From a virus: a DNA stretch of 22,341 nt. How positions within the stretch are numbered: the stretch's first letter is position 1; each line of letters opens with the position of its first letter. The notes under the pieces were generated by a model. That model was not told the DNA's origin and did not search any database. It worked only from the letters and a program-made list of their open reading frames with translations. Positions 6,509 to 13,084 of the stretch are shown here, piece by piece. A program made the translations under genes and the position numbers. The stretch covers positions 1 to 22,341 of IMG/VR virus record IMGVR_UViG_3300023257_000136; one strand, 5' to 3'.

Positions 6509-7117
6509 ATGGCAGAAACTAAATTAAGTAATCAGCAAAAAGATTTAGAATTATTTCATGAACATAATTGTTTAATCAACGATAGATTAATCTATTTTGG
6601 GAGTACTGATTATGAAGAAGATGATACCGGTGAATCAGGAGTAGATTTTAAATCAGCTGCTAAAGTAATTAAAAATTTAGTTTATTTAGATTTAAAGAAA
6701 AAAAGTAATATAAAATTATATTTTAATAGCCCTGGAGGGGATTGGCATCATGGTATGGCTATATATGATTGTATACTTGGGCTAAGAAGTGAAGTAAAAT
6801 TTGTAGGATTTGGTTATGTAAGAAGTATGGGAAGTATAATAATGCAAGCATGTAATCAAAGATTATTAACTCCAAATTGTAGAGTAATGATTCATGATGG
6901 CACTTCTGGACATTATGGTACACCTAAGACTACGGAAGCTTGGGCAGAAGAATCAAAAGCTTCTAGAAAAAGAATGTACGAAATATATTATTCAAATATG
7001 CTATGTAAAAATTCAAAGATAACATTAAAGAAAATAGAAGATATGTGTAATTATGATTGTATAATGTCAGCAGAAAAAGCAGTAGAGATTGGATTAGCAG
7101 ATAAAGTATTGAAATGA
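6509..7117 (+). CDS. ClpP-like serine protease (S14 family)
   Basis: A 202-residue protein with the ClpP/crotonase fold signature. SPGG is at 74-77 (oxyanion region), the nucleophile is S106 in YVRSMGS, the histidine is H129 in RVMIHDG, and the acid is most likely D183 in YDCIMSAEKAVEIGLADKVL, which matches the ClpP MSAxEAxxxGLID ending. The triad therefore looks intact. In phages, ClpP-like proteases often act as prohead proteases that trim scaffold and capsid protein. Here the gene lies about 3.3 kb before the terminase rather than between portal and capsid genes, so a role in host or phage protein turnover is also possible. It follows motif copy 3; ribosome-binding site AGAGGGA. Confidence 0.88.
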   Translation: MAETKLSNQQKDLELFHEHNCLINDRLIYFGSTDYEEDDTGESGVDFKSAAKVIKNLVYLDLKKKSNIKLYFNSPGGDWHHGMAIYDCILGLRSEVKFVGFGYVRSMGSIIMQACNQRLLTPNCRVMIHDGTSGHYGTPKTTEAWAEESKASRKRMYEIYYSNMLCKNSKITLKKIEDMCNYDCIMSAEKAVEIGLADKVLK

Positions 7118-7500
7118 AAAATTTAAAAAGAACAATTGAAGAATATTATTTTAAGAATGACCAAATGCTTTCAGTTGTTAATTGCTATAAAAAATTACAT
7201 AACTATGCTTCTATATATCTAAGCAATAAAGATGAAGGAATAGGAAGGTATTTATTTTCAATACAGAATTTACAAACTAGCTTTGGGGTTGATTTAATAC
7301 CCTATCATTTTAAAGAAACTAGAGAGATACCTATAAATGATGTAGTAGAATATTCTAACCAACCTTTATATATGAATCAATTATTTACTTTAAAGAAATT
7401 TAAAAAATTAACTCATAAAGATATATTAAATTGTACTGAATATTTTGTAACAGAAGTATTAGATTGTTTTCTTATATTTAATATTAAATTTATCAGATAA
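7114..7500 (+). CDS. Hypothetical protein
   Basis: A 128-residue protein coupled to the protease gene by an ATGA overlap. It is mainly helical (MKNLKRTIEEYYFKNDQMLSVVNCYKKLHNYASIYL) and has no recognised motif. The coupling suggests it is made together with the ClpP-like protease, perhaps as a partner or substrate, but this is inference only. Its stop codon lies one base before the left copy of the 12-base repeat that bounds the HNH cassette. Confidence 0.6.
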   Translation: MKNLKRTIEEYYFKNDQMLSVVNCYKKLHNYASIYLSNKDEGIGRYLFSIQNLQTSFGVDLIPYHFKETREIPINDVVEYSNQPLYMNQLFTLKKFKKLTHKDILNCTEYFVTEVLDCFLIFNIKFIR

Positions 7501-7510
7501 TAATATATAA
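7499..7510 (+). repeat. Left 12-bp direct repeat of the HNH cassette (partial motif)
   Basis: AATAATATATAA, identical to 8393-8404. It is the first 12 bases of the 16-base repeated motif. The two copies bound a segment of 894 bases holding the leader and HNH gene. It may also serve as the promoter -10 region for the cassette. Confidence 0.6.
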
Positions 7511-7540
7511 ATGAATATGAAAAATAAATTAAATTATTTA

Positions 7541-7663
7541 ACCATCATATTTTCTTTATTATTGATGGCAGGCAACACGGCTTTTTTATGCACACATAGC
7601 CCTTTAGTACGTGAGGAAAAACTTAACCGTTTTGCCTACCATCCACGGAACAAGGGCTTTTTT
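7541..7663 (+). ncRNA. Structured leader RNA of the HNH gene
   Basis: Hairpin 1: CCATCA (7542-7547) with TGATGG (7563-7568), then GGCTTTTTTAT (7579-7589). Hairpin 2, nested: AGCCCTT (7598-7604) with AAGGGCT (7652-7658); CGTG (7610-7613) with CACG (7644-7647); AGG (7614-7616) with CCT (7635-7637); AAAAC (7618-7622) with GTTTT (7629-7633) around the loop TTAACC. It is followed by six T (7658-7663) and a second copy of GGCTTTTTTAT (7655-7665). The unpaired bulge ACCATC (7638-7643) copies the left arm of hairpin 1 and could compete for GATGG. It looks like a terminator or switch, not a known riboswitch class. Confidence 0.45.
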
Positions 7664-7678
7664 ATTGAGGATAACGAA

Positions 7679-8404
7679 ATGTCTAGTTATAAAGACGGAA
7701 GAACTTTAAAACAATACTATTGTAAAAATTGTGGTGTGGAAGTAAGTTATTTTACAGGTATAGCTGGAATGAGCAGGTGTATGAAATGTTCTAGTGGAAA
7801 AAATCACTATAGATATAAAGAAAAAATTACCTTAATTTGTCAACAATGTAATAAAGAGTATGAAGTAGCTCCTTATCTTAGTAAAAGAAAATTTTGTTCT
7901 AAAAAGTGTTATGCTAACTGGCGCTCCAATGAAGAAAGCTATAAAATATATTACTGTAAAGAACCTAATTGCAACAACCAAATTCATTATGCAACTTGGA
8001 AAGTCGGTTCGGGGAGGTGTAGAAAATGTTCTGTTAAAAAGACAAATATAGGTAAATATGTTAGGTCTAAAAAAACAAGAAGTTTAATAAGTTTAGCTTA
8101 TGGTGGAACAGGCATTCCATACGAAAATTCTATTTACCCGGAAGAATTTAATAATAGACTTAAAAATAAAATTAAAAAAAGAGATAATTATACTTGTCAA
8201 AAATGCGGGTTAACTACAAAAGGACAGTACATAAAGTACAACAGTGCTTTAGAAGTTCACCACATAGATTACGATAAAGAAAATAATAAAGAAGACAATT
8301 TAATTACATTATGTAAACAATGCAATATAAGAGCCAATAAAAATAGAAAATACTGGAAAGACTATTTTAAAAAAGTTTTAATAATTATAAAAAATAATAT
8401 ATAA
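7679..8404 (+). CDS. Zinc-ribbon HNH homing-type endonuclease
   Basis: I chose ATG 7679 (241 residues) over 7511 because GAGG lies 8 bases upstream. The extra 56 residues would give an odd signal-peptide-like stretch (LNYLTIIFSLLLMAG), have no ribosome-binding site, and overlap the foldable leader. The protein has several CxxC zinc-knuckle pairs (YYCKNCG, SRCMKCS, ICQQC, FCSKKC, GRCRKCS) for DNA contact. The C-terminal HNH nuclease reads RDNYTCQKCG, then LEVHHIDYDKENN, then LITLCKQCNIRANKNRKYW, with HH as catalytic and metal-binding residues and the CxxC pairs as structural zinc ligands. It cuts DNA, probably to spread its own gene. It stands alone between phage genes, and the stop lies in motif copy 4. 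Confidence 0.88.
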   Translation: MSSYKDGRTLKQYYCKNCGVEVSYFTGIAGMSRCMKCSSGKNHYRYKEKITLICQQCNKEYEVAPYLSKRKFCSKKCYANWRSNEESYKIYYCKEPNCNNQIHYATWKVGSGRCRKCSVKKTNIGKYVRSKKTRSLISLAYGGTGIPYENSIYPEEFNNRLKNKIKKRDNYTCQKCGLTTKGQYIKYNSALEVHHIDYDKENNKEDNLITLCKQCNIRANKNRKYWKDYFKKVLIIIKNNI

Positions 8405-8408
8405 TATA
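8393..8408 (+). promoter_or_regulatory. Repeated AATAATATATAATATA motif, copy 4
   Basis: Exact copy overlapping the HNH stop codon. Its first 12 bases are the right direct repeat of the HNH cassette. TATAAT at 8400-8405. It ends 18 bases before ATG 8427; AAAGGAG lies in between. Confidence 0.55.
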
Positions 8409-8426
8409 GTAAAGGAGAAATAATAT

Positions 8427-8582
8427 ATGCTAACAGTCAGAAGGGTGCGCAAAGAAGAAAGGATTAGGGATAGGTTTAGAAATAGATTGGTTTTAACTAT
8501 TGGCGATTTAACTTTTCGTATAACACGAAAAGAAGCTTTAAGTTTAAAAAATCAACTAAATCGTTTTAATCTACAACAATAA
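8427..8582 (+). CDS. Small basic hypothetical protein
   Basis: A 51-residue, arginine-rich protein (MLTVRRVRKEERIRDRFRNR) followed by LVLTIGDLTFRITRKEALSLKNQLNRF, a beta hairpin plus helix. Clear AAAGGAG at 8411-8417, placed 18 bases after motif copy 4. The next gene uses an AAAGGAG overlapping this stop. The layout resembles tiny phage DNA-binding or hypothetical proteins; no assignment. Confidence 0.6.
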   Translation: MLTVRRVRKEERIRDRFRNRLVLTIGDLTFRITRKEALSLKNQLNRFNLQQ

Positions 8583-8594
8583 AGGAGAAATAAG

Positions 8595-9095
8595 ATGGAT
8601 AATAAAGAATTAATATGGGTAGAAAAAGAGTTTGCTGAAAAATTTAAGATATTAGAAAAAGATGCAAGTAAAAATGAACAAAGAATTGAAGCACTCGATG
8701 AATATATGAAAACCGTTAGCGATAAATCAAAGAGTGAATTCAAATCCAATCTTGAGAGCCTTGATGAAGATGTGGCTATATATACTGGTTTAATGCTGCG
8801 AGTTAAGCAAGCTTTTGAAAAAGCAAAAGACGAACAGCTGTCCGCATCCTATGCCTTGTGGGAAAAATTTGATGCCGAATTGCCAAAGGTAGATGAGAAA
8901 ATTGATACACTAATTAAAACTATCCAACCATTAGAAGAAAAAATAAACAATCTAAATGATATGTTAAGCAAAATTCAAACATATAACATAGAAAAACTTG
9001 TTACCGCCATTAAGGGGGCTTCTGACTTATATGGTCAAGATAAAAAGATGTTTGAGTTTTTAATCAAAAACTTTAAAGAAAAAAAGGAGAAATAA
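8595..9095 (+). CDS. Coiled-coil protein
   Basis: A 166-residue protein, almost entirely helical, with long heptad-like stretches at about 10-60 (EKEFAEKFKILEKDASKNEQRIEALDEY) and 100-130 (VDEKIDTLIKTIQPLEEKINNLNDML). AAAGGAG upstream. Base composition at 8820-8900 is less AT-biased than the flanks, which may reflect a mosaic origin. No family recognised; structural or scaffold-like roles are possible. Confidence 0.65.
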   Translation: MDNKELIWVEKEFAEKFKILEKDASKNEQRIEALDEYMKTVSDKSKSEFKSNLESLDEDVAIYTGLMLRVKQAFEKAKDEQLSASYALWEKFDAELPKVDEKIDTLIKTIQPLEEKINNLNDMLSKIQTYNIEKLVTAIKGASDLYGQDKKMFEFLIKNFKEKKEK

Positions 9096-9096
9096 A

Positions 9097-9405
9097 ATGA
9101 AATCAGATTTTAAAGCTTTTAAAAAGGATATGCAAATATTAAAAAATAGGATTACAGAAACAGATAAAACAACAGATAAATTATTTGATATGTTTGGTGG
9201 GTTTGAAGGAGAGTTAAACGATTTACTTTGGGAGCTTGTTGCTAATTTAATTACTTTTACTCAAGAAAAATATGATGCTAAAGATTGGATAGATTGGTAC
9301 ATATATGAAAATGATTTTGGTAAAAATAAATATGAAGCTGGAACCAAAAAAACAACTAAAAAAATAACAAATATTAAAGATTTATGGGAACTAATAAAGA
9401 GTTAA
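9097..9405 (+). CDS. Hypothetical phage protein
   Basis: A 102-residue protein one base after the previous stop, with AAAGGAGA at the end of the upstream gene. The N-terminal helix resembles the coiled-coil neighbour. The C-terminal part EKYDAKDWIDWYIYENDFGKNKYEAG, followed by an ending in IKDLWELI, matches the look of a common uncharacterised phage protein with a DWIxWYxYENDFG signature. No activity can be inferred. Confidence 0.65.
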   Translation: MKSDFKAFKKDMQILKNRITETDKTTDKLFDMFGGFEGELNDLLWELVANLITFTQEKYDAKDWIDWYIYENDFGKNKYEAGTKKTTKKITNIKDLWELIKS

Positions 9406-9417
9406 GGGAGTAGAAAA

Positions 9418-9576
9418 ATGGCAGGAAAGAAAAAAGCAGGAAGACCACATAGAAAAATAAAATATGCAAAGCAATTTATTAGAACAGCAAAGAATAAGAA
9501 GAAAGCCAGAAAACGACATCTTGAAAAAAATCCGAATGATTTACAATCTAAAAAAAGATATGAAGAAATAGAATAA
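9418..9576 (+). CDS. Small very basic phage protein
   Basis: A 52-residue frame starting MAGKKKAGRPHRKIKYAKQF, with AAGGGAG upstream and a stop 15 bases before the next start. About a third of the residues are Lys or Arg, and an AGRP motif like an AT-hook core lies near the N-terminus. This suggests DNA or RNA binding, perhaps a nucleoid-like or head-associated small protein; the function is unknown. Confidence 0.6.
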   Translation: MAGKKKAGRPHRKIKYAKQFIRTAKNKKKARKRHLEKNPNDLQSKKRYEEIE

Positions 9577-9591
9577 AGGGAGAATAGTAAA

Positions 9592-9834
9592 ATGAGTGAT
9601 TTAAAATTAGTATTTACAATCAAGCAAGTAAATGAGAATGAAGAAATAATTGGGCAAGTAAATTTTGATAAGGATATTATTACGAAAATTAATTTAACTA
9701 ATGATAGTGTAGTTAAATACTTATCTAAAAAAATAGAAGAAATAATTTTAGATATGGATGCTAAAAAAATAGTAGAATATAAGTGGAAAGAAGCTGTATT
9801 AAAAGCTAATAAGATTGATGAAGGGAAGAAGTAA
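9592..9834 (+). CDS. Hypothetical protein
   Basis: An 80-residue protein with GGGAGAA upstream. It begins with a beta-rich segment (LKLVFTIKQVNENEEIIGQVNFDKD) and ends in a helix (VVKYLSKKIEEIILDMDAKKIVEYKWKEAVLKANK). No motif recognised. It is coupled to the next gene by a one-base TAATG overlap. Confidence 0.6.
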   Translation: MSDLKLVFTIKQVNENEEIIGQVNFDKDIITKINLTNDSVVKYLSKKIEEIILDMDAKKIVEYKWKEAVLKANKIDEGKK

Positions 9835-10115
9835 TGATTAATGTAAGTGTTGTGAAAAATGCTGAAGAGTATGGTGTTAGAAATAAAGCTATAGTTATTT
9901 CTTTTGATATTACAGCTACTAAAGAGAATCTCGAAGCCTTAAATTCTTTGTCGGATTTAAAATTTAAAGCTAAGGAGTCTGGAACAATATCTCTACATTT
10001 GCCTAGCTATGGCGCAAAATCGTATAAAGACACTACTATAACTGCTTTAAAACTTGCTAATGATAGCGGAAAGAATTTAAAATTTGATGTCGAAAGAATC
10101 TTCTGTAAAGAATAA
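9834..10115 (+). CDS. Hypothetical protein
   Basis: A 93-residue protein starting inside the preceding stop. It appears to be an alpha/beta fold with strands AIVISFDITA and GTISLHLPSYG. No family recognised. The pair 9592/9834 looks like a coupled two-gene unit. Confidence 0.55.
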   Translation: MINVSVVKNAEEYGVRNKAIVISFDITATKENLEALNSLSDLKFKAKESGTISLHLPSYGAKSYKDTTITALKLANDSGKNLKFDVERIFCKE

Positions 10116-10413
10116 AGAAATAGTACTACGCAGACTACACTGTGGTTGTCTAGTTCAATGCAATAAAGAAGGTGGAGCAACTTGGATTCAAAGTCCATTA
10201 TGCAAAACTGAATATAATGATTGTGAAATAGATAACTATTATAAAGAACATAGACCTTGTTTGGTTTGTGATAAATGCTTAAACTGTTTTCCTCATACCA
10301 ACCATAATCATATCAAATATCTTCCACTTAAAGTACTTTTGACTGTTTATTCTTGCGTCGTTACCGGTATTCTTAAGACTATTATATTCATACGAAATAG
10401 AATAAATAAATAG
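10087..10413 (+). CDS. Cysteine-rich protein with C-terminal membrane segment
   Basis: A 108-residue protein from ATG 10087; it overlaps the previous gene by 29 bases, so a downstream non-ATG start is possible. It carries nine cysteines before residue 70 (C19, C21, C25, C39, C46, C58, C61, C64, C67), including CLVCDKCLNCFPHTNHNH, which suggests one or two zinc sites. It then has a hydrophobic segment (about 79-98, LPLKVLLTVYSCVVTGILKTII) and a basic tail. That fits a membrane-anchored zinc-binding protein facing the cytoplasm. Function unknown. Confidence 0.5.
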   Translation: MSKESSVKNKEIVLRRLHCGCLVQCNKEGGATWIQSPLCKTEYNDCEIDNYYKEHRPCLVCDKCLNCFPHTNHNHIKYLPLKVLLTVYSCVVTGILKTIIFIRNRINK

Positions 10414-10440
10414 TTAAAAAATATTTTCTTTATATATATA

Positions 10441-13074
10441 ATGAAAAATATAAAATCGCTTATTTTTGATGAGTGTTTAAGAACTATTAGTAATGAAGCA
10501 ATGTCAGTTGATGATATTTGGGAAGAGAAACCAGTAACTCCAGAGGTATTTTTTAAGGAGTGGTTGCCTCCTTACTTATCAGAACCTCAATTGGATGTAT
10601 TTAATGTATTATTTAAAGAGGGCAAATGGAGTTATGAATACTTAGAATACCTTTTATTTTGGGGGGAAGGGTGTGTAGCTGGCAGTACTCTTTTAAGGGA
10701 TGAGGAAACCGGGAGAGAGTATACTATAAAAGAATTAGCTGATAATAAGAAAAGAATTACAGTTAAATCTATTAAAGTAGTTATTAATAATAAAGAATAT
10801 ATTTGTAATAAAGATGGAAGAAAAAGAAAAGTAGGAAAGAAATACAAAATAGTCAATCAAAAAACGAATATTCCATTTAAAAAAGGGAATACAAAATTAT
10901 ATAAAGTTAAAACCAAATCAGGTAAAGAAGTAATAGTAAGTGCAGAACATAAGTTTTATACAAAAGATGGTTGGAAAACATTGGGTTCTTTGAAAATAGG
11001 TAATAAGATAGCCATTAATTCTACTACGGTATTAGATAAAAAGATTGAAAAAGAGAGAAGACAGAAAATTTCTAACACTATGATAAAATTTGATGAGATA
11101 GAATCTATTGAGTGTATTGGGGAAGAAGATTTTTATGATTTAGAGATTCCAGAAACTCATAATTATATAGCACAAGATATAGTACATCATAATAGCGGTA
11201 AAGATTTTATTTGTGTGAGGATTATTTTATACACAGCTTATTTTCTGATGTGTTTAAGGTCTCCTCAAAAGTATTTTGAATTTGCAGAAACCGAACCAAT
11301 AGATTTAGTAAATGTTTCATTATCAGGACATCATGCTAAAGATGTTTTCTTTGTTAGATTAACTCAAGCAATTAAGAGTGTAATGAATCCTAATACCGGC
11401 AACAATTGGTTTAAAGAAAAGGGAATGGATTTAAGGGACGGCAAAGATATTCAAACTACAAAAGTAACTTTTAAAAAAAATATAGTTGCTCACAGTTTAA
11501 ATAGTTTGAGATATACTGGTGAAGGAATGAATATTCTTTTAGCAGTATTTGATGAAGTGGGAGAGTTTAAGCCTAATAAAGCAAAAGAGCTCTATGAAAA
11601 CTTATGGTTTACAGCTGAATCAAGATGGGGCACTAAAGACATTGCCCCATTTAGAATCATACTAATCTCTTATTTAAGAGATGAAAATGATTTTATGAAT
11701 TATAGGTGGGAATCGACTAAAGAAGATAAAAAAGTTTTTAGAAGTAAAAAATGTACTTGGGAAGTTAGACCTGGGAAAACAAGAGAAGATTATAAAGGTG
11801 CTTTTGAAAAGAATCCAGAAGAAGCATTAAGAAGACTTGCAAATGAATTATCTGGAACAATGGGAAATTCATTTATTACTCATAGAGCAAAGATAAGAGA
11901 ACATGTTAATAAGAATAGTATGTCACCATTTATTGATAACCCATTTAGAACTCACGACTTAAATGAATTACAATTAGCCGCTTGGTTTAAGCCTTATTCA
12001 GTTAAAGAATTAGATGACCTAATAAATAGAACAGATTTAAATGAAGAACAAAAGAAATTAAGAAATAAATTAAAGATTCAACACGGAGATGCAAAGTATA
12101 ATATACATATAGATTTAGCTAAGGGGAAAGACGGAGGAGATTGTGCAGGATTTGCTATGTGTCATTCTTATAGGTTAAATCCTTACATAGATGAGTCTCA
12201 AATTAATGTTTATTTAGATTTAGTAATGCAGTTAAAGGGTAAAGACGGAAAAGAAATTGACTTTGAAAGAATTCGTCAATTCATTTATAAGTTACAAGAT
12301 AGAGGATTCACAATTGCTAAGGTAACACTTGATGGATATCAGTGTTTATCAGGAGATACTAAAATACAATTAGTAAACGGTTCAACAGTTCCTATAAAAG
12401 ATTTAGTAGGTAAAGAACCCTGGATTTATAGTTATACTGGGAAAGAAATAATTCCAATACAGGGAAGTAATATAAGAAAAACAGGTAAAAAAGTTCCTTT
12501 ATATGAAATAACTTTAGATAATAATAAAAAAATTAAGGCAACAAAAGAACATCCTTTTATGTTACGAAGTGGGGAGTATAGAGAGTTAAAGAATTTAAAA
12601 ATTGGGGATTCTTTAATGCCATTGTATTTAAAACATAAAGTTATTTCAGTTAAATTTATTGGTTATGAAGATGTGTACGATATGGAAGTTCCAAAGTATC
12701 ATAATTTTGCTTTAGAGGCTGGAGTATTTGTACATAATTCAGTAGACATGATTCAATTATTAAATAAGAGGGAAATAGTATCAGAGCAATTGTCAGTAGA
12801 TAAAAATGATGCTGGATATCAAACGCTAAAAGAATTAATCTATATGCGTAGACTAGATTATTATGAATATAAAGTATTATTAAGGGAATTAGAAGAATTA
12901 AAAAGAATAGAAAATGGGAAGATAGACCACCCAGACATATCAAGAAAAAGAGCCTTAGAAGAAAATGATGAAAGAGGTTCAAAGGATACAGCAGATGCAG
13001 TAGCAGGTTGTTGTATGTCTGCACTTGAGGAAACAGATAACGATTCAGGAGACTGGGTTGGGGTGGAACTTTAG
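10441..13074 (+). CDS. terL: Terminase large subunit with two inteins
   Basis: The DNA-packaging motor: an ATPase that pumps DNA into the prohead and a nuclease that cuts concatemers. The frame encodes 877 residues; removing two inteins (78-251 and 635-766) leaves 571, a normal TerL size. Walker A is rebuilt across intein 1 (WGEG then SGKD). Walker B is ILLAVFDE with D371 and E372. The RNase H-like nuclease shows D558 (HIDLAKGKDGGD), D631 (TLDGYQ, directly before intein 2) and D849/D852 (KDTADAVAG). ATG 10441 has no visible Shine-Dalgarno sequence, only an AT run, which is unusual here. No small terminase is recognisable; one of the small upstream genes may fill that role. The portal gene follows. 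Confidence 0.95.
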   Translation: MKNIKSLIFDECLRTISNEAMSVDDIWEEKPVTPEVFFKEWLPPYLSEPQLDVFNVLFKEGKWSYEYLEYLLFWGEGCVAGSTLLRDEETGREYTIKELADNKKRITVKSIKVVINNKEYICNKDGRKRKVGKKYKIVNQKTNIPFKKGNTKLYKVKTKSGKEVIVSAEHKFYTKDGWKTLGSLKIGNKIAINSTTVLDKKIEKERRQKISNTMIKFDEIESIECIGEEDFYDLEIPETHNYIAQDIVHHNSGKDFICVRIILYTAYFLMCLRSPQKYFEFAETEPIDLVNVSLSGHHAKDVFFVRLTQAIKSVMNPNTGNNWFKEKGMDLRDGKDIQTTKVTFKKNIVAHSLNSLRYTGEGMNILLAVFDEVGEFKPNKAKELYENLWFTAESRWGTKDIAPFRIILISYLRDENDFMNYRWESTKEDKKVFRSKKCTWEVRPGKTREDYKGAFEKNPEEALRRLANELSGTMGNSFITHRAKIREHVNKNSMSPFIDNPFRTHDLNELQLAAWFKPYSVKELDDLINRTDLNEEQKKLRNKLKIQHGDAKYNIHIDLAKGKDGGDCAGFAMCHSYRLNPYIDESQINVYLDLVMQLKGKDGKEIDFERIRQFIYKLQDRGFTIAKVTLDGYQCLSGDTKIQLVNGSTVPIKDLVGKEPWIYSYTGKEIIPIQGSNIRKTGKKVPLYEITLDNNKKIKATKEHPFMLRSGEYRELKNLKIGDSLMPLYLKHKVISVKFIGYEDVYDMEVPKYHNFALEAGVFVHNSVDMIQLLNKREIVSEQLSVDKNDAGYQTLKELIYMRRLDYYEYKVLLRELEELKRIENGKIDHPDISRKRALEENDERGSKDTADAVAGCCMSALEETDNDSGDWVGVEL
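10672..11193 (+). other. Mini-intein in TerL Walker A motif
   Basis: Residues 78-251 of the precursor (174 aa). It begins with C78 (CVAGSTLL, block A) and ends HHN before S252, the canonical Asn and nucleophile pair. Block B is VSAEHKFYT, block F is EDFYDLEIPETHNYIAQD. No LAGLIDADG, HNH or other nuclease motif is visible, so it is a splicing-only element. It splits the P-loop between GEG and SGKD, so the unspliced protein cannot bind ATP normally. Confidence 0.93.
12343..12738 (+). other. Mini-intein in TerL nuclease domain
   Basis: Residues 635-766 (132 aa), close to the minimal intein size. It starts CLSGDTKIQL (block A), with block B ATKEHPFML, block F EDVYDMEVPKYHNFALEAG, and end FVHN before S767. 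It sits three residues after D631, a catalytic metal ligand of the nuclease, in the conserved DGYQ/SVD junction. No nuclease domain is present. Confidence 0.95.
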
Positions 13075-13084
13075 GAGGTTATAA

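Larger units (their letters stand above)
7511..8404 (+). mobile_element. Candidate HNH endonuclease insertion cassette
   Basis: The segment between the left repeat and the end of the right 12-bp repeat (8393-8404). Deleting it joins 7510 to 8405 and exactly rebuilds AATAATATATAATATA followed by TAAAGGAG and the 8427 gene, i.e. a standard motif-plus-start arrangement. This is what an insertion into the motif of the 8427 gene would leave behind. The cargo is a free-standing HNH endonuclease, a known type of phage homing gene. No terminal inverted repeats or transposase are seen. Confidence 0.45.

Noticed and set aside
7511-7678. Secreted HNH protein with an N-terminal signal peptide starting at 7511.
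   Set aside because: No ribosome-binding site at 7511, an intracellular nuclease needs no signal peptide, and a good GAGG precedes ATG 7679.
7541-8404. IscB/HEARO-type RNA-guided nuclease, from an HNH gene next to a structured RNA.
   Set aside because: No RuvC motifs or bridge helix in the protein, and the RNA is short and upstream without HEARO features.
12656-13024. 122-residue minus-strand frame opposite the end of terL.
   Set aside because: A shadow of the TerL coding strand; hydrophobic Leu/His-rich composition typical of antisense AT-rich DNA.
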